64,000 nucleotides of DNA from Sphaeroforma sirkka (Eukaryota > Opisthokonta > Ichthyosporea > Ichthyophonida), in the NCBI GenBank assembly GCA_001586965.3, contig LUCW03000385.1, forward strand, positions 42,501-106,500, in the 5' to 3' direction. Below the pieces are notes generated by a model. That model was given only the letters and a program-made list of their open reading frames with translations. It had not been told where the DNA came from and did no database searches. Shown here piece by piece: positions 1-45,110 of the stretch. Made by a program: the position numbers and the translations under genes. Within the stretch, counting starts at the first letter, position 1. Every line of letters starts with the position of its first letter.

Positions 1-21793
<21,793 letters not shown>

Positions 21794-21801
<8 letters not shown>

Positions 21802-21994
21802 TGGATCGCCCCTTCCTGAGCATATCCGAAATAAAGTGGACAACACCACCAATAGCTGTGGAAAGGGGTCCAAGATAATCTCCAGTTGTGAGGCATTGAA
21901 CTCCTACATGTATCTCAAGACTATCAACTGGCACCAGCGGATCGATGCCGAAATCAGGCTCTACGATAGTACCCACATCATCATATGCAACGCG
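21794..21994 (-). pseudogene. Possible coding fragment antisense to the end of phospholipase D
   Basis: On the minus strand, about 65 open codons read VGTIVEPDFGIDPLVPVDSL and then CLTTGDYLGPLSTAIGGVV, with protein-like composition. There is no clear start. The stop lies just past the phospholipase D stop codon. I do not recognise it. It may be an exon, a decayed gene fragment, or chance. Confidence 0.2.
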
Positions 21995-22369
21995 AGAGCA
22001 TTATAAGCGAAGTAGTTAAATAAACCGCCAGCACTGGCTGCTGCAGATTCGTGTAAATAGTACCGAAGCATTCGATTGAAACCGGCGCTAGGCTAGACAC
22101 TGAAAACGAAGACTAACGAAGTATTTGGCTTTGGATTCCAAACAAGACGTATTCTCCTCGCATCGCATAAAAGTTCCTATGTGGAGTGTCATCGCATACA
22201 AGTTCTTATGTAGAGTGATTATTAGAGGCAGTGCTGTAATCTTTCCTTCACATCGAGTAATCATGAGATCGTGCACTACAGTGCGCATGCAACATTGCAC
22301 CCTCAGTTCTTCACTGAAATTGTTATTTAACAAATGGCTCTAGTATTGCCGATTCGCAGCATCCACCCA

Positions 22370-22470
22370 ACTATTGGCCAGTTGGGTGCACCTCTTTTTC
22401 AATGTTATGCATCTAACTGTTGGCCAGTTGGGTGCACCTCTGTTTCAATGGCATGCACCTAACTGATGGC
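22370..22470. repeat. 46-bp tandem repeat, about 2.3 copies
   Basis: The unit runs TGGCCAGTTGGGTGCACCTC, then TTTCAATG and ATGCACCTAACTG. Confidence 0.88.
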
Positions 22471-23214
22471 CAGCTGTATTGTACGGCATATTATTATTAT
22501 TTCCCCCAATACCATACGGTGTATTCGATCCGTTCAATCCTGCATTGTTCTGGCCCATATTCGAATTTTGTTGCGCTAAATTCATCTTATACCCGAACCG
22601 CCGCCCACCGGCAGTCTCGCACCGTTTGCGCGTGATCCTAGGTTTTTAGTATTAGAATTGCCCAGGTACCTACGATTCCTTCTGATGCCTCTGTGTTGTG
22701 TGCATCTCTGTTTCTAACGGAGGCTGGGTTAATGGAGTGTGTCATAAGCTGAAGTGACTTTCCAGTGCTCTATATATCACTGCATTACGCACTCTTTGTT
22801 GTGCATCCAGTTGTAGGACTTGGGTTAAGGGTTAAGGGTATATATAAAGTACACACTGAGTGTGTTTATACATATAGCGTGTCTAGTAGAGCGAATCACT
22901 TAACGCGTTTCGTATGAGGCTGCCGTGCACCTACTCCATGTATTTGGGCCTATGATCTACCGAAGGGCATTTAGAGTGGTTGTTTGAAACTCGGTACAAC
23001 AAGATGGCGTCGTATAGTGTTGATAAACAGATGTCTCTCTGGCAATCATACAAACGGCGGTGTGTGATTTTTTAGAATTTTTGTGATGGGGGTCATGCGA
23101 TACGTATGCGTGATATTGCACATCTGCGCGACCATTATTGGTATTGTGCACTTTACGCGCAAGCCTTGTCTTTTCGTACTCGTGAGAATGGAAAAATGGT
23201 ACGCTCGACCTCGC

Positions 23215-23395
23215 GATTGTCTATATGGACTATCGTTAATTGTGTATATAGACTTGTCATATATAGACTTAGACTATCGTTGATTGTCTATATAGACTTG
23301 TCATATATAGACTTGGACTATCGTCGATTGTCTATATAGACTTGTCATATATAGACTTGTCAGACTATCGTTGCTTGTCTATATGGACTTGTCAA
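23215..23395. repeat. 44-bp tandem repeat, about four copies
   Basis: The unit runs GACTATCGTTGATTGTCTAT, ATAGACTTGTCATATATAGACTT. Confidence 0.92.
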
Positions 23396-23593
23396 CGAAG
23401 GTGGTTTCACGCACCTTGGACGAACCGAATCTTCGGAAAAATGCTAAAAGAAATTTCTATATCTCGACAGTTTGCATATTTTTAGTTATATTATTGTCGA
23501 AAGATTTTATGTAAATCAATGCAAATACGTTTACATATTGCATTTGTTTTCCCGCCGCTCCAATATTAATATCATAAGCTGCGCATATATACA

Positions 23594-23779
23594 GGCAACT
23601 AGCTGTTGCATTCGTACCTTCCAACAACAACCGGATGTGATAGCCCAACTCCTGTTCCCATCGATAAACACTCGCTCAATGGTGAAGAGGACTATGCCTC
23701 GCACCCGAGCGAAAGGAGTACTTAAACTTGCAGTCTCGGCAATGATCTCAGCGCTTGAACAGTTAGCGCGACAAAATTA
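23594..23779 (+). CDS. Possible terminal exon of an unrecognised gene
   Basis: After an acceptor-like TATATACAG at 23593, about 61 codons read on to a stop. The sequence includes FQQQPDVIAQLLFPSINTRS and a basic RTMPRTRAKGVLKL stretch, then an Ala and Leu rich helix. I could not find convincing upstream exons, so this stays tentative. Confidence 0.28.
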
Positions 23780-24272
23780 ATCGTGAACTCGACAAAACTA
23801 ATCAAAAGCGAGGATACGCATGTTGTTTAATCGAGGATACACATGTTATTTGATAATAGTAGGCCCAACCGCCAGCACGCTTGGATAGTGAGGCGAACTC
23901 GGCTTGCTGATGTGCTTATGTTATTTTACAGCTGACGGGCTGTCAAGCATTGCGTGAATGAATACGTGGTTACCATACCCATCAATGTGACGTGAGTTTT
24001 AAAGATCACCGATATATCAGATAGTCGGCGTCGACTTTTGTCCCGATACCATCGCTTTGTAGAAGAGATGCATTCCGCCTGACGGGCAAATTGAGGGTTT
24101 CCTTGTATCAATATGGAACTGTATTCATGTCCAAGCCTGCAGATCAACACCTGCACCTATCACGAACTCACACAACACAAGATAGGCCATACTGAGTCAA
24201 CCACTTCATGCCCCAAAGTTGACCGATTGTTTTATCTAGGAAACCATGTGAACTGTCCGATAATCATTTGCA

Positions 24273-25467
24273 TCAGCGCCTGCGCTCGGCTCCACGGGGT
24301 AAACCTTTCCATAGGTCGTGATGCGCTGGGGTGATTGGATCCGTCCCGTTGAGCATATCTTCAACGAATGGCCACTGATCACTTCCGAAGAACACCTCAT
24401 CCTCCTCATCAGGTTGTTTCGCATCTGGCAGGATGTGCACAATGGTCATTTGTATTGAGTGGTTGGTTCGCGCTTGAAAGCGTATACAGGTTTTGACACG
24501 AATCTGTAGACTCCCCAAAGAGGTCAACGAGCACATATGCACGGCGTATTGCTATACGGAATGAGAACATTCCGTTTAATGAACCTGTAAAACAAGGTGT
24601 ATCTGTAAACACAGAGACAGTGGCTCAGGATACACTCACTGAAACCAGCAAGTGAATGTCTGCATTCTAATTATTTTACACGCTACAGTGCGACTAGTGA
24701 CACTAGCACATCAGAGCTCACCAACAGACGTAAGACACGAATAGCAGCGTCGCGTGCGACCTTCCTGACATTCGCCTGCAGTATTTGCATTCATGATCTT
24801 GTATTGTCATACGCACAGGTAGCTGGCTCACAGAGCTCTCGAGTGATACAAGCGGCAAAACTGCATGTAAATACTACATGATTGCAATCAAAAAAAATAT
24901 ATTAATCAGACAAACTACAGATTATGTTCACATATTATGGTGTCCCCTAAGGAATCACATACGCACTAGAATTGATGATTGCAAAATTAACTTGCAGATG
25001 GACTACGCTGAACCCACACGTCTACCCATGTTGATACAGAAGGTATACCAGAAATGCAATTCCATATTGACACAGACATACTCGAAACTGCGTAGGAAGG
25101 TACTCCGAACACCCCCGCGTCGACGGCCCATTGCGTGTTCGTTCTCAGCTGCTGCTTTATCGCACTCTGTTGACTCCGGTCACACGCACTGTCTGCTTCC
25201 ATCCCGCTCATGCCAGAACTTCTCAGTATTTCAGCCAGAACGTCTATTTTGGTAATGTCTTGGCCGTCTCGCCAGCAGCCTGCCACATACGTTGGTGTAT
25301 TTATGAGCCTATGAGTTTCGGATAAAAATTTCACAATCACTACGGTGGAAGTTCTTCGAGCAAATAAATACGAATATGAGGTGAATACTGTATTGCTCTG
25401 CCGGATGTGCAGGTCTAGGTGGACAGGAAACCTACCTCAGATGCTGTATTTTAGCGACGAAGTGCGC

Positions 25468-25509
<42 letters not shown>

Positions 25510-26348
25510 ATCACGGTGCCACTCACTATGTAGGTAACCGTAATTATGATGGCTAATCCCAACTGATAAGGATCTCACAATTGCATATATAACGCAAGCA
25601 CCAAAAACCTCCTTGCACCACCAGATATAGCCAGATGTAGCCATGAAGGCCTTGTGCCACTTGGGTGATAGCAGTGAAAGAAAAATGTATCAAGCAACCG
25701 CCAAGGAACAAGAAGGCCAAATAAACAATGGGATTAGCAGTCGAAACTAAGGAAATCATTTGATGGAAGAGGTTAAGTGTTGAAGTGGTTAAGAGAAGGC
25801 AACAACATAATACACCAATTCAACAGCAGGACAATGCCACCATATGTATGCAAACCAAGCGGAACCAACCGACGATCGAGGAAATCGAATATGATCCGCA
25901 GAAGCAGTATACAGCAACCTATACTAAAGGACGGTCGCTCAAAATCCGCACATGCAGCACGTCGACCATCCGTCATCAATTGGACCCAGACTAACAACTT
26001 ACCATGGTATATATTCTCGACCACAGTGGAATACAGGGGGTGCTGATCCTGCCTCAGAGCAGCCGCAAGTCGAAGAGAGGGCAGGGGCATGAATGGATGT
26101 GCTGGCGGGAACTTCAGGTCCAAATTATGGTCCCTTTTGGCCTTGCGTATTGCGTCCTTGAATACGAACTTGTGTTTGGGCTTAATCTCTGCGGGTCCGA
26201 GCTGACCGTGAGCATTCAACAAGCCGGCGAAGAGGGTGGGTATGTAGTCGAAGGTGACTTTAACTGCTATGGAATTGCGATGGGAGTGGATAACGAATTG
26301 TGTATTAAACAGTGTACCACCGACCGGAAACAAGAGGTCTGTCTCATT
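24273..26348 (-). CDS. 2-hydroxychromene-2-carboxylate isomerase / kappa-GST-like thioredoxin-fold protein, 5' end unresolved
   Basis: Three exons join cleanly on the minus strand: 26348-26003 (GTAAGT donor, phase 1), 25279-25082 (GTATGT donor, phase 1) and 24424-24273. They encode PTLFAGLLNAHGQLGPAEIK, PPAHPFMPLPSLRLA, GCWRDGQDITKIDVLAEIL, NTQWAVDAGVFGVPSYAVS and EVFFGSDQWPFVEDML. These are hallmarks of the HCCA isomerase branch of the DsbA/kappa-GST family, including the GVFGVPS turn with cis-Pro. Bacterial relatives isomerise a chromene acid in naphthalene breakdown and use glutathione. In eukaryotes a glutathione-linked mitochondrial or peroxisomal role is likely, which is inference. The first strand, normally FxFD followed by SPYS, is not confidently placed: ATG 26398 is a candidate, or an exon lies further right. 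Confidence 0.87.
25280..26002. other. Intron of the isomerase-like gene
   Basis: A minus-strand intron of 723 bases. It contains a short (AT)n at 25468-25508 and, in its left part, no recognisable gene. A second intron (24425-25081) of the same gene also holds nothing I recognise. Confidence 0.75.
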
Positions 26349-26455
26349 CTATGACTATACCACAAATCAAACGAAAAACAAATAGCGTGATATCTCATAT
26401 CCACAAGAATCTTGAGCGATTCGCTGTCCCGGACTCCGGTATCGTTAGAAACTGA

Positions 26456-26492
<37 letters not shown>

Positions 26493-28688
26493 TACAAGCC
26501 TTCATCAAAATACAATACAATGCATTGTTATACACATAGGAGATATCTCATTCCGTTGTCATACAGTGGTTTTGTACTGTTTTAAAACTGGTGATACCTT
26601 GACTCCTTAGACTATATATCGGGCGAAGTATAATACGTGATCGAATACGTCACATGTGTGCTTTAGTTTTGGTGAGTGTTGCAGATATTTACAGAATTGG
26701 CGAAACTGGCCCAAATTTGCAGCTGATATTAGATCTATGTGTACCGACTTTTGGCGATAATATGACACTTTCCATCCATTTATTTAGCGTGATTTCTAAC
26801 TTTGAGCAACAATCAAACACAAATAAAATATTCGAAACTTTGGATATGGGCATTGACCGCCTATTTTGTGCTTGCATTCTAAAAGGTGGATGGCCGTCAC
26901 GGATGACCATACAATACGTCATTGAACATATACAATTTAGCATGGATCTCTAGTCAATCATCATCAATATAGAATTACTGATACTCGCTTCTTTTTGCGT
27001 GTTCATCTATTAATACGGTCCACAGGCAACTCTTACTATATGTATAAGGAGTAATAATAATAATCTCGAAGCGTAAGGACACCATGTGCGGTCTGATAAA
27101 CACATCTACAGCACAGCGAAACTGTTTGGTATTGTCTAATTGCTATCAAAATTAGCGGCATATATTATCCATAATACTGTGAATGTTTCGATGTGGCTTG
27201 GTCCCTAATGCAGAGTTTTTTCCGTTGTTGCCTCACACGCAAAGCTATCTGTGGAATGGCACTATAGATGTCGGGTCAGCCTAGTTAATATACAAAGTCT
27301 GGGATGTGTCTCGAGATTAGATATATCTGATGCGTTGCAATAGATTTAAGTATACCGCCCTTGACTATCAAAAACACCTGTGAAAGCTACAGAGCTCTAC
27401 GAATATCGAGGTTGAGTGCTAAATAAAGCCAACGAAAGAAGTTGTTGAGTGTTGAGCAATCTTGTAGCTATATCAGGTTTTCGAAATTGAATGATTCGAC
27501 AATACTGTCTACTAGGAAACGCTGTTTTGTGAAGTGACGCACCCGCGGGTGAAAGAACACGCGCATGCTTTGCTCTCACTTAAGCGTAGCTACCACAAGC
27601 GCAATGGAACTGCATTCGATTTTGTGCGTTTCCATATCAAAAATAATGGATCTACTACACATATTACATACAGATACAGATACACCTGTAGATCTATTGT
27701 ACTAAACCCATTTTTCCCACGGGTTTACTAAATACGTGATTAGGCATACAATGTTTTTGAATAAGGTGATGTCATTGGGTCTCGCCTGAAAAGCTTATCA
27801 CCGCAACAGGATAATATCCACCAAAAGCGAGAGGCGGTTCGTACTTTCAAGCATTTCGTTGGAGACTTACTGGATATCTCATGATGCGAATAATAAAAAT
27901 CAAGGCTATTTAAGAAACACTAGAAACCTATTGTTAACGCTGGATTATAAGCAGAATGCAGTCACCTGTGTGTATGCGATGATTGTATTTTGGTGTTCGT
28001 CATGTTCTGTACATCTGATCTCCGTTTCAGCAGATCAGTATAGACACTATTCTATTTCAGTATAATACACATAAATATGGAGAGAGATCGGTCGTACTCC
28101 CTAGTTTAATTTCCAATGAGAACAATATCTAAGAAAGATGTACGAGCCGCTAGAGTGCGACCAACAGAAGTTCATCGCATAGGTGGATACATATCGGTGT
28201 GGCTTCACAGGCCTATGGGAAGACTGGCATAATGCACACTGTGCCATATTTGTTGTCCCTATAAAGTAGTAGGTAAGCGAGCTGACCAGCCAACCGTCGA
28301 CATACATCCCACAGAGAAAGTGTTCACAAACAAATGTAATGAGACATAATGGACCATATCTAACGCTCTGGTACGTAAAACTTATAATGTCCTCAACTGA
28401 TGTTGACTAAGTGACACAGTAGAGTGTGACCAAGAGGTGTTAAATCTTCAAAAAGAAAGGAGGGAGGGGACAATCGAGCACCTCAGAGCGATATAGTCAA
28501 ATTATACTCACGAAGTAGTACTCATAGTTGGTAAACGCGACGAAAAGATGCGGCATAACCAGATTTTAATCCTCTCAAATATTCATTGAAGGATGCATAA
28601 AATATGGACATAAAAGGACGCGCATCGCATCTGCAATAACTTAGAAGGTTCACAGGTAGAATTTACATTGAATTGATATTGACACGCA

Positions 28689-28691
<3 letters not shown>
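26349..28691. other. Intergenic DNA without a recognised gene
   Basis: An (AT)n tract lies at 26457-26490. A plus-strand ORF at 26654-26953 (99 codons) has fairly normal composition but no family I recognise. The rest is unique-looking DNA without repeats. Confidence 0.5.
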
Positions 28692-28745
<54 letters not shown>

Positions 28746-28843
28746 GCTTCTGCGCTCTACCATTCTCTTACATTCTTGCGGATAGAATGGTATACCCCTC
28801 ACTAGATAGCTAGTCAAAAGAGTAGACACCACATATCTTTCCC

Positions 28844-28936
<93 letters not shown>

Positions 28937-28941
28937 ATGTG

Positions 28942-29022
<81 letters not shown>

Positions 29023-29237
29023 TATATATATAAAAACATACAGTTTCGCACACATACACAAACGCAGACACGAAGACTTATAGACACATACACGCACGAA
29101 TACAGACTCATGCACAGACGCACTATATACAACATATACATATACATACATATACATGATGATGATGATGATGATGTGATGTGTGTGATGTGATGTAATG
29201 TGCTTGTGATGTTGATGTGTGCGTGTGTGCGTGCATG

Positions 29238-29274
<37 letters not shown>

Positions 29275-29322
29275 ATGATGTGATGTGTGTGTGTGATGAT
29301 TTATATGTATATGCATATGTAT

Positions 29323-29358
<36 letters not shown>

Positions 29359-29461
29359 CAAAAACATACAGTTTCATGCACGCGTATACAAAAATCAGAC
29401 ACACAGACATATAAATACATACGCAACGAAGAGATACAGACTCATGCACGACAGACGCGGG

Positions 29462-29492
<31 letters not shown>

Positions 29493-29537
29493 TGATGATG
29501 ATGATGATGCGTGATGATGATGCGTGATGATTACATG

Positions 29538-29600
<63 letters not shown>

Positions 29601-29837
29601 TTGCATACATATACAAAAAGCAGACACAAAGAGACATATAAAAACATCATCCCGCAACGAATATAGACTCATGCACAGACAGATCGTGTGCAACAACATA
29701 TATATATATATATATATATGTTATACATGATGCGTGATGATGATGATGATGATTGATGATGATGATTATGATGATGATGATGATGATGATGATTGATATT
29801 GATGATATATGATATATTGACATTATAATATTATATG

Positions 29838-29886
<49 letters not shown>

Positions 29887-29907
29887 ATATTATATATATA
29901 TATTATA

Positions 29908-29971
<64 letters not shown>

Positions 29972-30099
29972 TATAACAATATACATATATATAATAACAA
30001 TATACATACACATATACATATATATATATATACATATATATATATAATATATACATATATATATATATATATATTTTGGCATGTGTATATGTATATGTG

Positions 30100-30174
<75 letters not shown>

Positions 30175-30175
30175 C
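28692..30175. repeat. Mosaic of (AT)n, (GAT)n and a higher-order repeat
   Basis: At least ten AT tracts alternate with GATGAT arrays. A complex spacer (ACATACAGTTTC, CAGACAC, GACTCATGCACAGACGC) recurs at about 29035-29117, 29361-29456 and 29600-29685, so an AT-spacer-GAT unit of 240-320 bases is itself repeated. Long IYIY-type ORFs here are artefacts of the repeats. Confidence 0.92.
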
Positions 30176-30280
30176 AGGTGTACAATCGAGTCAAGTGCTG
30201 GCTCTAATTCTTACCATGATTTCGGTTCCTCTGAAGATTCTGAGCTTCTAACACAGCAACGTACGCGTACGGTGATATAA
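30176..30280 (+). CDS. Possible terminal exon of an unknown gene
   Basis: After an ATTACAG acceptor ending at 30176, about 33 codons read to a TAA at 30278-30280. They are Ser and Glu rich and contain [11 protein letters not shown], which resembles an acidic dileucine signal. The upstream exons would lie beyond the AT-rich block, and I could not identify them. The protein may be a membrane protein tail, but that is speculation. Confidence 0.3.
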   Translation, partial: RCTIESSAGSNSYHDFGSSEDSELLTQQRTRTVI

Positions 30281-31164
30281 AATCGAAAAAACAGCTTAAC
30301 TGTCCGCGGGGAACTTCGTCTCACTTCACTGATACGAGACATGCCCAATGAATGTCTAAAATATGTGTACTACAGAGTTGTGTGTAGTGATACAGTGTGT
30401 ACTAGCATATGTGAACGGTCACCGTATGTGATCACTACTGCGAGTGTGATATCTGGTAGCTCCCACTTCCGAGATATTATTGCAAGCTGTTAAAAATAGT
30501 CTTCTGAACTCAAACAATTAAATATGTATTTATGTGTATTATTTATAAAGTGTCAAAGTGAGACAGTATGTTTATGTTAGTCATAGATGGCACAGCGGTG
30601 TGTCATACTTTCCCGCGTAAAAGGACACATCTCATATTTAGACAGTTCTGATTGGAGCATAATTTTAGATGAGCACAGGTTCAAAAACTTTCGTGTATAT
30701 ATGGTTTTCTTATGAGGTGACTGGTGAACACACAGATGAAGTCATCAGTCATCACAATCACACGAAATATATTTTTGATAAATACGTGTATGTGGGTTTG
30801 CGTCCTACTGTAAAATACGCATACCAGCGAGTGTGTTTCCACATAATAGTACTCGGCAACTTGTATATATGTATAAGTATACTGCTGATGAATATGTGAA
30901 CATCTGGACAAGGAGGATAGAAGCACTATAGAAGCACCATTTTCCAAATCTGAATAGGTCTTAATAAACCATCACACCGGCAAGAAGGGATTTTCACTTC
31001 CTCCGGAAATTCACGCACTTTCCTATACAGCAAGTATCTCGGGATTATATGAGAGCTATCTCGAGATTGTACATGGACTATATCAAGGGTATATGTAAAT
31101 AATCTCAAGATAAACATCATTATCCGTGAATTGCATCAACCCTCTTGTGTGAGAGCATCTCAAG
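30281..31164. promoter_or_regulatory. Region upstream of CDT1
   Basis: This 880 bp gap between the possible terminal exon and the CDT1 start codon should hold the CDT1 promoter. I see no TATA box I would trust. One E2F-type site is listed separately. Confidence 0.4.
30609..30616 (+). promoter_or_regulatory. Candidate E2F site upstream of CDT1
   Basis: TTTCCCGC matches the E2F consensus TTTSSCGC about 550 bases upstream of the CDT1 start. CDT1 is an E2F target in animals. By chance an 8-base match of this kind would occur in roughly one of ten such regions, so it is suggestive only. Confidence 0.3.
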
Positions 31165-42537
<11,373 letters not shown>

Positions 42538-42618
42538 TAATGGATGGGCATCGCCCAAATGAACTGGTGCCCCGAGGTTCTTAAGATTCAGTTCGTATAG
42601 TTTTTGCGTCTTGTGGGT

Positions 42619-42903
42619 ATGGCTCCCATTTTCTACTTAATGCAACGCTGCACCAATGTGTGCGCAGAAATAACCTGGTCAGATAATCAGGGTGAGTATC
42701 GTAATCTGTATCAGCAGATATATAGTTCCTACGTGTGGACTATGGCAGTGAGGCGTGCTTATAATTCCATCATGGACATAACACGCACATCGGCCGAATG
42801 TAAAAGTATTGCCGGCATTTTCCTTCTTACGTTGTACGACAAATGTACGGAAATACCAGTACGGATTAAACCACGTGGTAAGCGCGGGAGTATAAGTTTC
42901 TAA
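42619..42903 (+). CDS. Unrecognised 94-residue ORF after CDT1
   Basis: The ATG at 42619 lies 81 bases past the CDT1 stop. The product has one Trp-rich, Tyr-rich central stretch (NLYQQIYSSYVWTMAVRRAY) and a basic end (RIKPRGKRGSISF). Composition is protein-like. I do not recognise it. It might be an independent small gene, an alternative 3' exon, or chance inside the CDT1 3' UTR. Confidence 0.3.
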   Translation: MAPIFYLMQRCTNVCAEITWSDNQGEYRNLYQQIYSSYVWTMAVRRAYNSIMDITRTSAECKSIAGIFLLTLYDKCTEIPVRIKPRGKRGSISF

Positions 42904-43136
42904 TTTGGGTTGTCATTTAGGAATTGCACTCGGTGACTGCAATGTAATTGGAAGACTGAGCATTCAGGCTATTCGACAAGTCAGCCCAAATTCTTCCTGT
43001 GTGTTGAAGGTTAACGAAAATTTTGAAGTTTGTGTATGAAAAAGTCAAGACCATGTTGTCAGCGATAACGCAGGTAACGTAAGACGTCGCGAAGATCAGA
43101 ATATAAGAACATATTCTTTACTATATATTCTGTTGG

Positions 43137-44624
43137 CTAAGAGAACATAAGATTCTGTGATGGTGTCGCAAAGCCCACTCTATGCTCGCTCAATAATTCA
43201 TCAAAAGACGGCGGCATTGTTCCCCGCAGCTCATCGCCAACTACCATGCACACTGATCTAAAATCTAACCGATAAAACTCTTTCCATACGCTTTCGGATG
43301 AAGGCGTTCTTATATCACCGCTGTCTAGCCACGGTACAGTGCACTGCAGGTGTACAGTCTTGAGCAGTGGGCATTGTAAAAGGGTGCTGACAAGTGCTGC
43401 TTTATCGGCGAAGCACCTTATATTCAATGTACGTAAACCGGCTAATCGAATACCAGTTGTGACAGGCACCCGTTGTAATATTATCTCAGATACGTTTGGC
43501 AGACTATACATTCTTGGAAGTTTTTCTGCCAGCTCCAGTCGTAGTAGGTTAGCTGAGGCGAAGCCCTCCGAGAGTGTCGCGATTGCATCATTACACTCCA
43601 GGTTAGTTACGGATGGAAACTTGTCCAGCAGAAAACACGGCACATTGCCATTCCAAATACGCAGTGTATGCGCAGTGGAACTTGCCATATTAGGTTCATT
43701 GATTTCAGTTACTTCAACCCTTTCGAGATTCGTACAACCATTCAATGCTGTCGGAGACTCTATGCAAAACACAGCCAGATTCTGAAGTGTTGTGCTATGT
43801 AGTTCTTGATTTAAAATCTGCCAGTGTAACCTAAGATGTCTAAGGCCTGGGCAGCCATCGAGCAATTTCTGTACACAAGTTGTCTGTCCAGCGCAGATCC
43901 TCTCCAAACTGTTGGATTTTATTGCCGGCAGATCGTTCCGCCCTTCGACTATCTCCAACACCTTTAGATGCGTAAGATCGTTTGAAAAATATTCAGGAGC
44001 GATTACAGACTCTAACTTGGGCCAGCATCCAAGAAGATCCAGGTGCTGATACTCCTCAACATCTGTTACATCGATGCGCTTCAAATTCGGAAGAGTGTGT
44101 GAAAGTTCTTTTAGTGTACTTTCAGTAGGTTGGTGATGCGACGAAAAAGTCCAATCTTCCAGTTTTGGGTAGAGTTTCAGGATTTGCAGAACCTTCTCAA
44201 TTGACAGATTACTCAATGAATCGTTCCAAACCTTATACGGAAGTCTTTTGTATAAAGAGGAGTCACTTGCGATGGTATTGAATATTTTGCTTACGTACTT
44301 GCACTCTATCAGTGTATGAAATCTCAATTTTGACAAGATTTCTAGAAGAAGCTCGTCCGATAAAGCAACCCTCTCTTTCGTATCTGATACTGCGACCGAT
44401 CGATAGCTACTGATCTGAGAGCTTGGCAACCTAGTTCGTTCAGCACAGTGCGTTGTAGCCTGTATGCCACGATGTCTGGCATTTAGAACTGCCCTACACC
44501 TACATTGTCTCTTGAACCCCACTTGCCCGCCGCTTAAAAGTGGGCTACATCGACGCTTAGATTTCAAGCCATCTATCCTTGTTAATGGACTGACACACCT
44601 CTTACAGAAATGCTTCGAACTCAT
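43137..44624 (-). CDS. F-box protein with leucine-rich repeats
   Basis: An intronless 495-codon ORF from ATG 44624, chosen because the 48 codons upstream are poorly protein-like; an earlier ATG at 44768 is possible. An F-box lies at about residues 88-130 (VALSDELLLEILSKLRFHTL, then CKYVSKIFNTIA), and would bind SKP1 in an SCF ubiquitin ligase. The rest is a series of degenerate leucine-rich repeats (LPNLKRIDVTDV, LKVLEIVEGR, LRHLRLHW, LRTLNIRC) for substrate binding. The N-terminus has paired Cys (CKRC, CRCR) and basic residues. Lack of introns in a gene-rich-intron neighbourhood is unusual. It converges on CDT1. Confidence 0.9.
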   Translation of the reverse strand: MSSKHFCKRCVSPLTRIDGLKSKRRCSPLLSGGQVGFKRQCRCRAVLNARHRGIQATTHCAERTRLPSSQISSYRSVAVSDTKERVALSDELLLEILSKLRFHTLIECKYVSKIFNTIASDSSLYKRLPYKVWNDSLSNLSIEKVLQILKLYPKLEDWTFSSHHQPTESTLKELSHTLPNLKRIDVTDVEEYQHLDLLGCWPKLESVIAPEYFSNDLTHLKVLEIVEGRNDLPAIKSNSLERICAGQTTCVQKLLDGCPGLRHLRLHWQILNQELHSTTLQNLAVFCIESPTALNGCTNLERVEVTEINEPNMASSTAHTLRIWNGNVPCFLLDKFPSVTNLECNDAIATLSEGFASANLLRLELAEKLPRMYSLPNVSEIILQRVPVTTGIRLAGLRTLNIRCFADKAALVSTLLQCPLLKTVHLQCTVPWLDSGDIRTPSSESVWKEFYRLDFRSVCMVVGDELRGTMPPSFDELLSEHRVGFATPSQNLMFS

Positions 44625-45045
44625 GATCCTATAGATATTTGATGAAATTATGAAAGTTCCGTGATCCCCGATAACGGACTGGCTGTGTATGCCTACATGA
44701 GGTAACAGTAATATAGGTAGTTGAGTAACAGTATTATATAAAATATTTAGTTGGATTTCGCAGTTCACTGTTGGATTTCGCAGTTAAATTTTGAAAATAA
44801 ATTGTATGTATTTTTAGTTGTTTTTTTTACAAAACAAGTACACAGAGAGAGTCGGAGACACAGTATATTTACTCAGTGACTCAGACCTCACTCCTCAGTC
44901 GTCACACAAGTTTTGTTTCTACTTTTTTTTAAAAACACAAAAACCCAGAATCCAACTGTTTGTTCTTTTTTTAAATAAAACCAGCATAAAATAACAATAT
45001 AAAATTGCGATCGAGCACTGGGCCCCTGGCCCTGGGACCTGGGTT

Positions 45046-45048
<3 letters not shown>

Positions 45049-45108
<60 letters not shown>

Positions 45109-45110
45109 AC
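45049..45110. repeat. (AT)n microsatellite
   Basis: About 60 bases of AT with a TATTATA break. Confidence 0.93.

Larger units (their letters stand above)
21802..24272. other. Intergenic, mostly no recognised gene
   Basis: An AATAAA lies at about 21831, 30 bases after the phospholipase D stop, and is a possible polyadenylation signal. A 46-bp repeat (22370-22470) and a 44-bp repeat (23215-23395) are present. One possible terminal exon is listed at 23594. Otherwise I see only short ORFs. Confidence 0.6.

Noticed and set aside
26654-26953. 99-codon plus-strand ORF in intergenic DNA
   Set aside because: Composition is acceptable, but I see no splice context, no family and no start preference.
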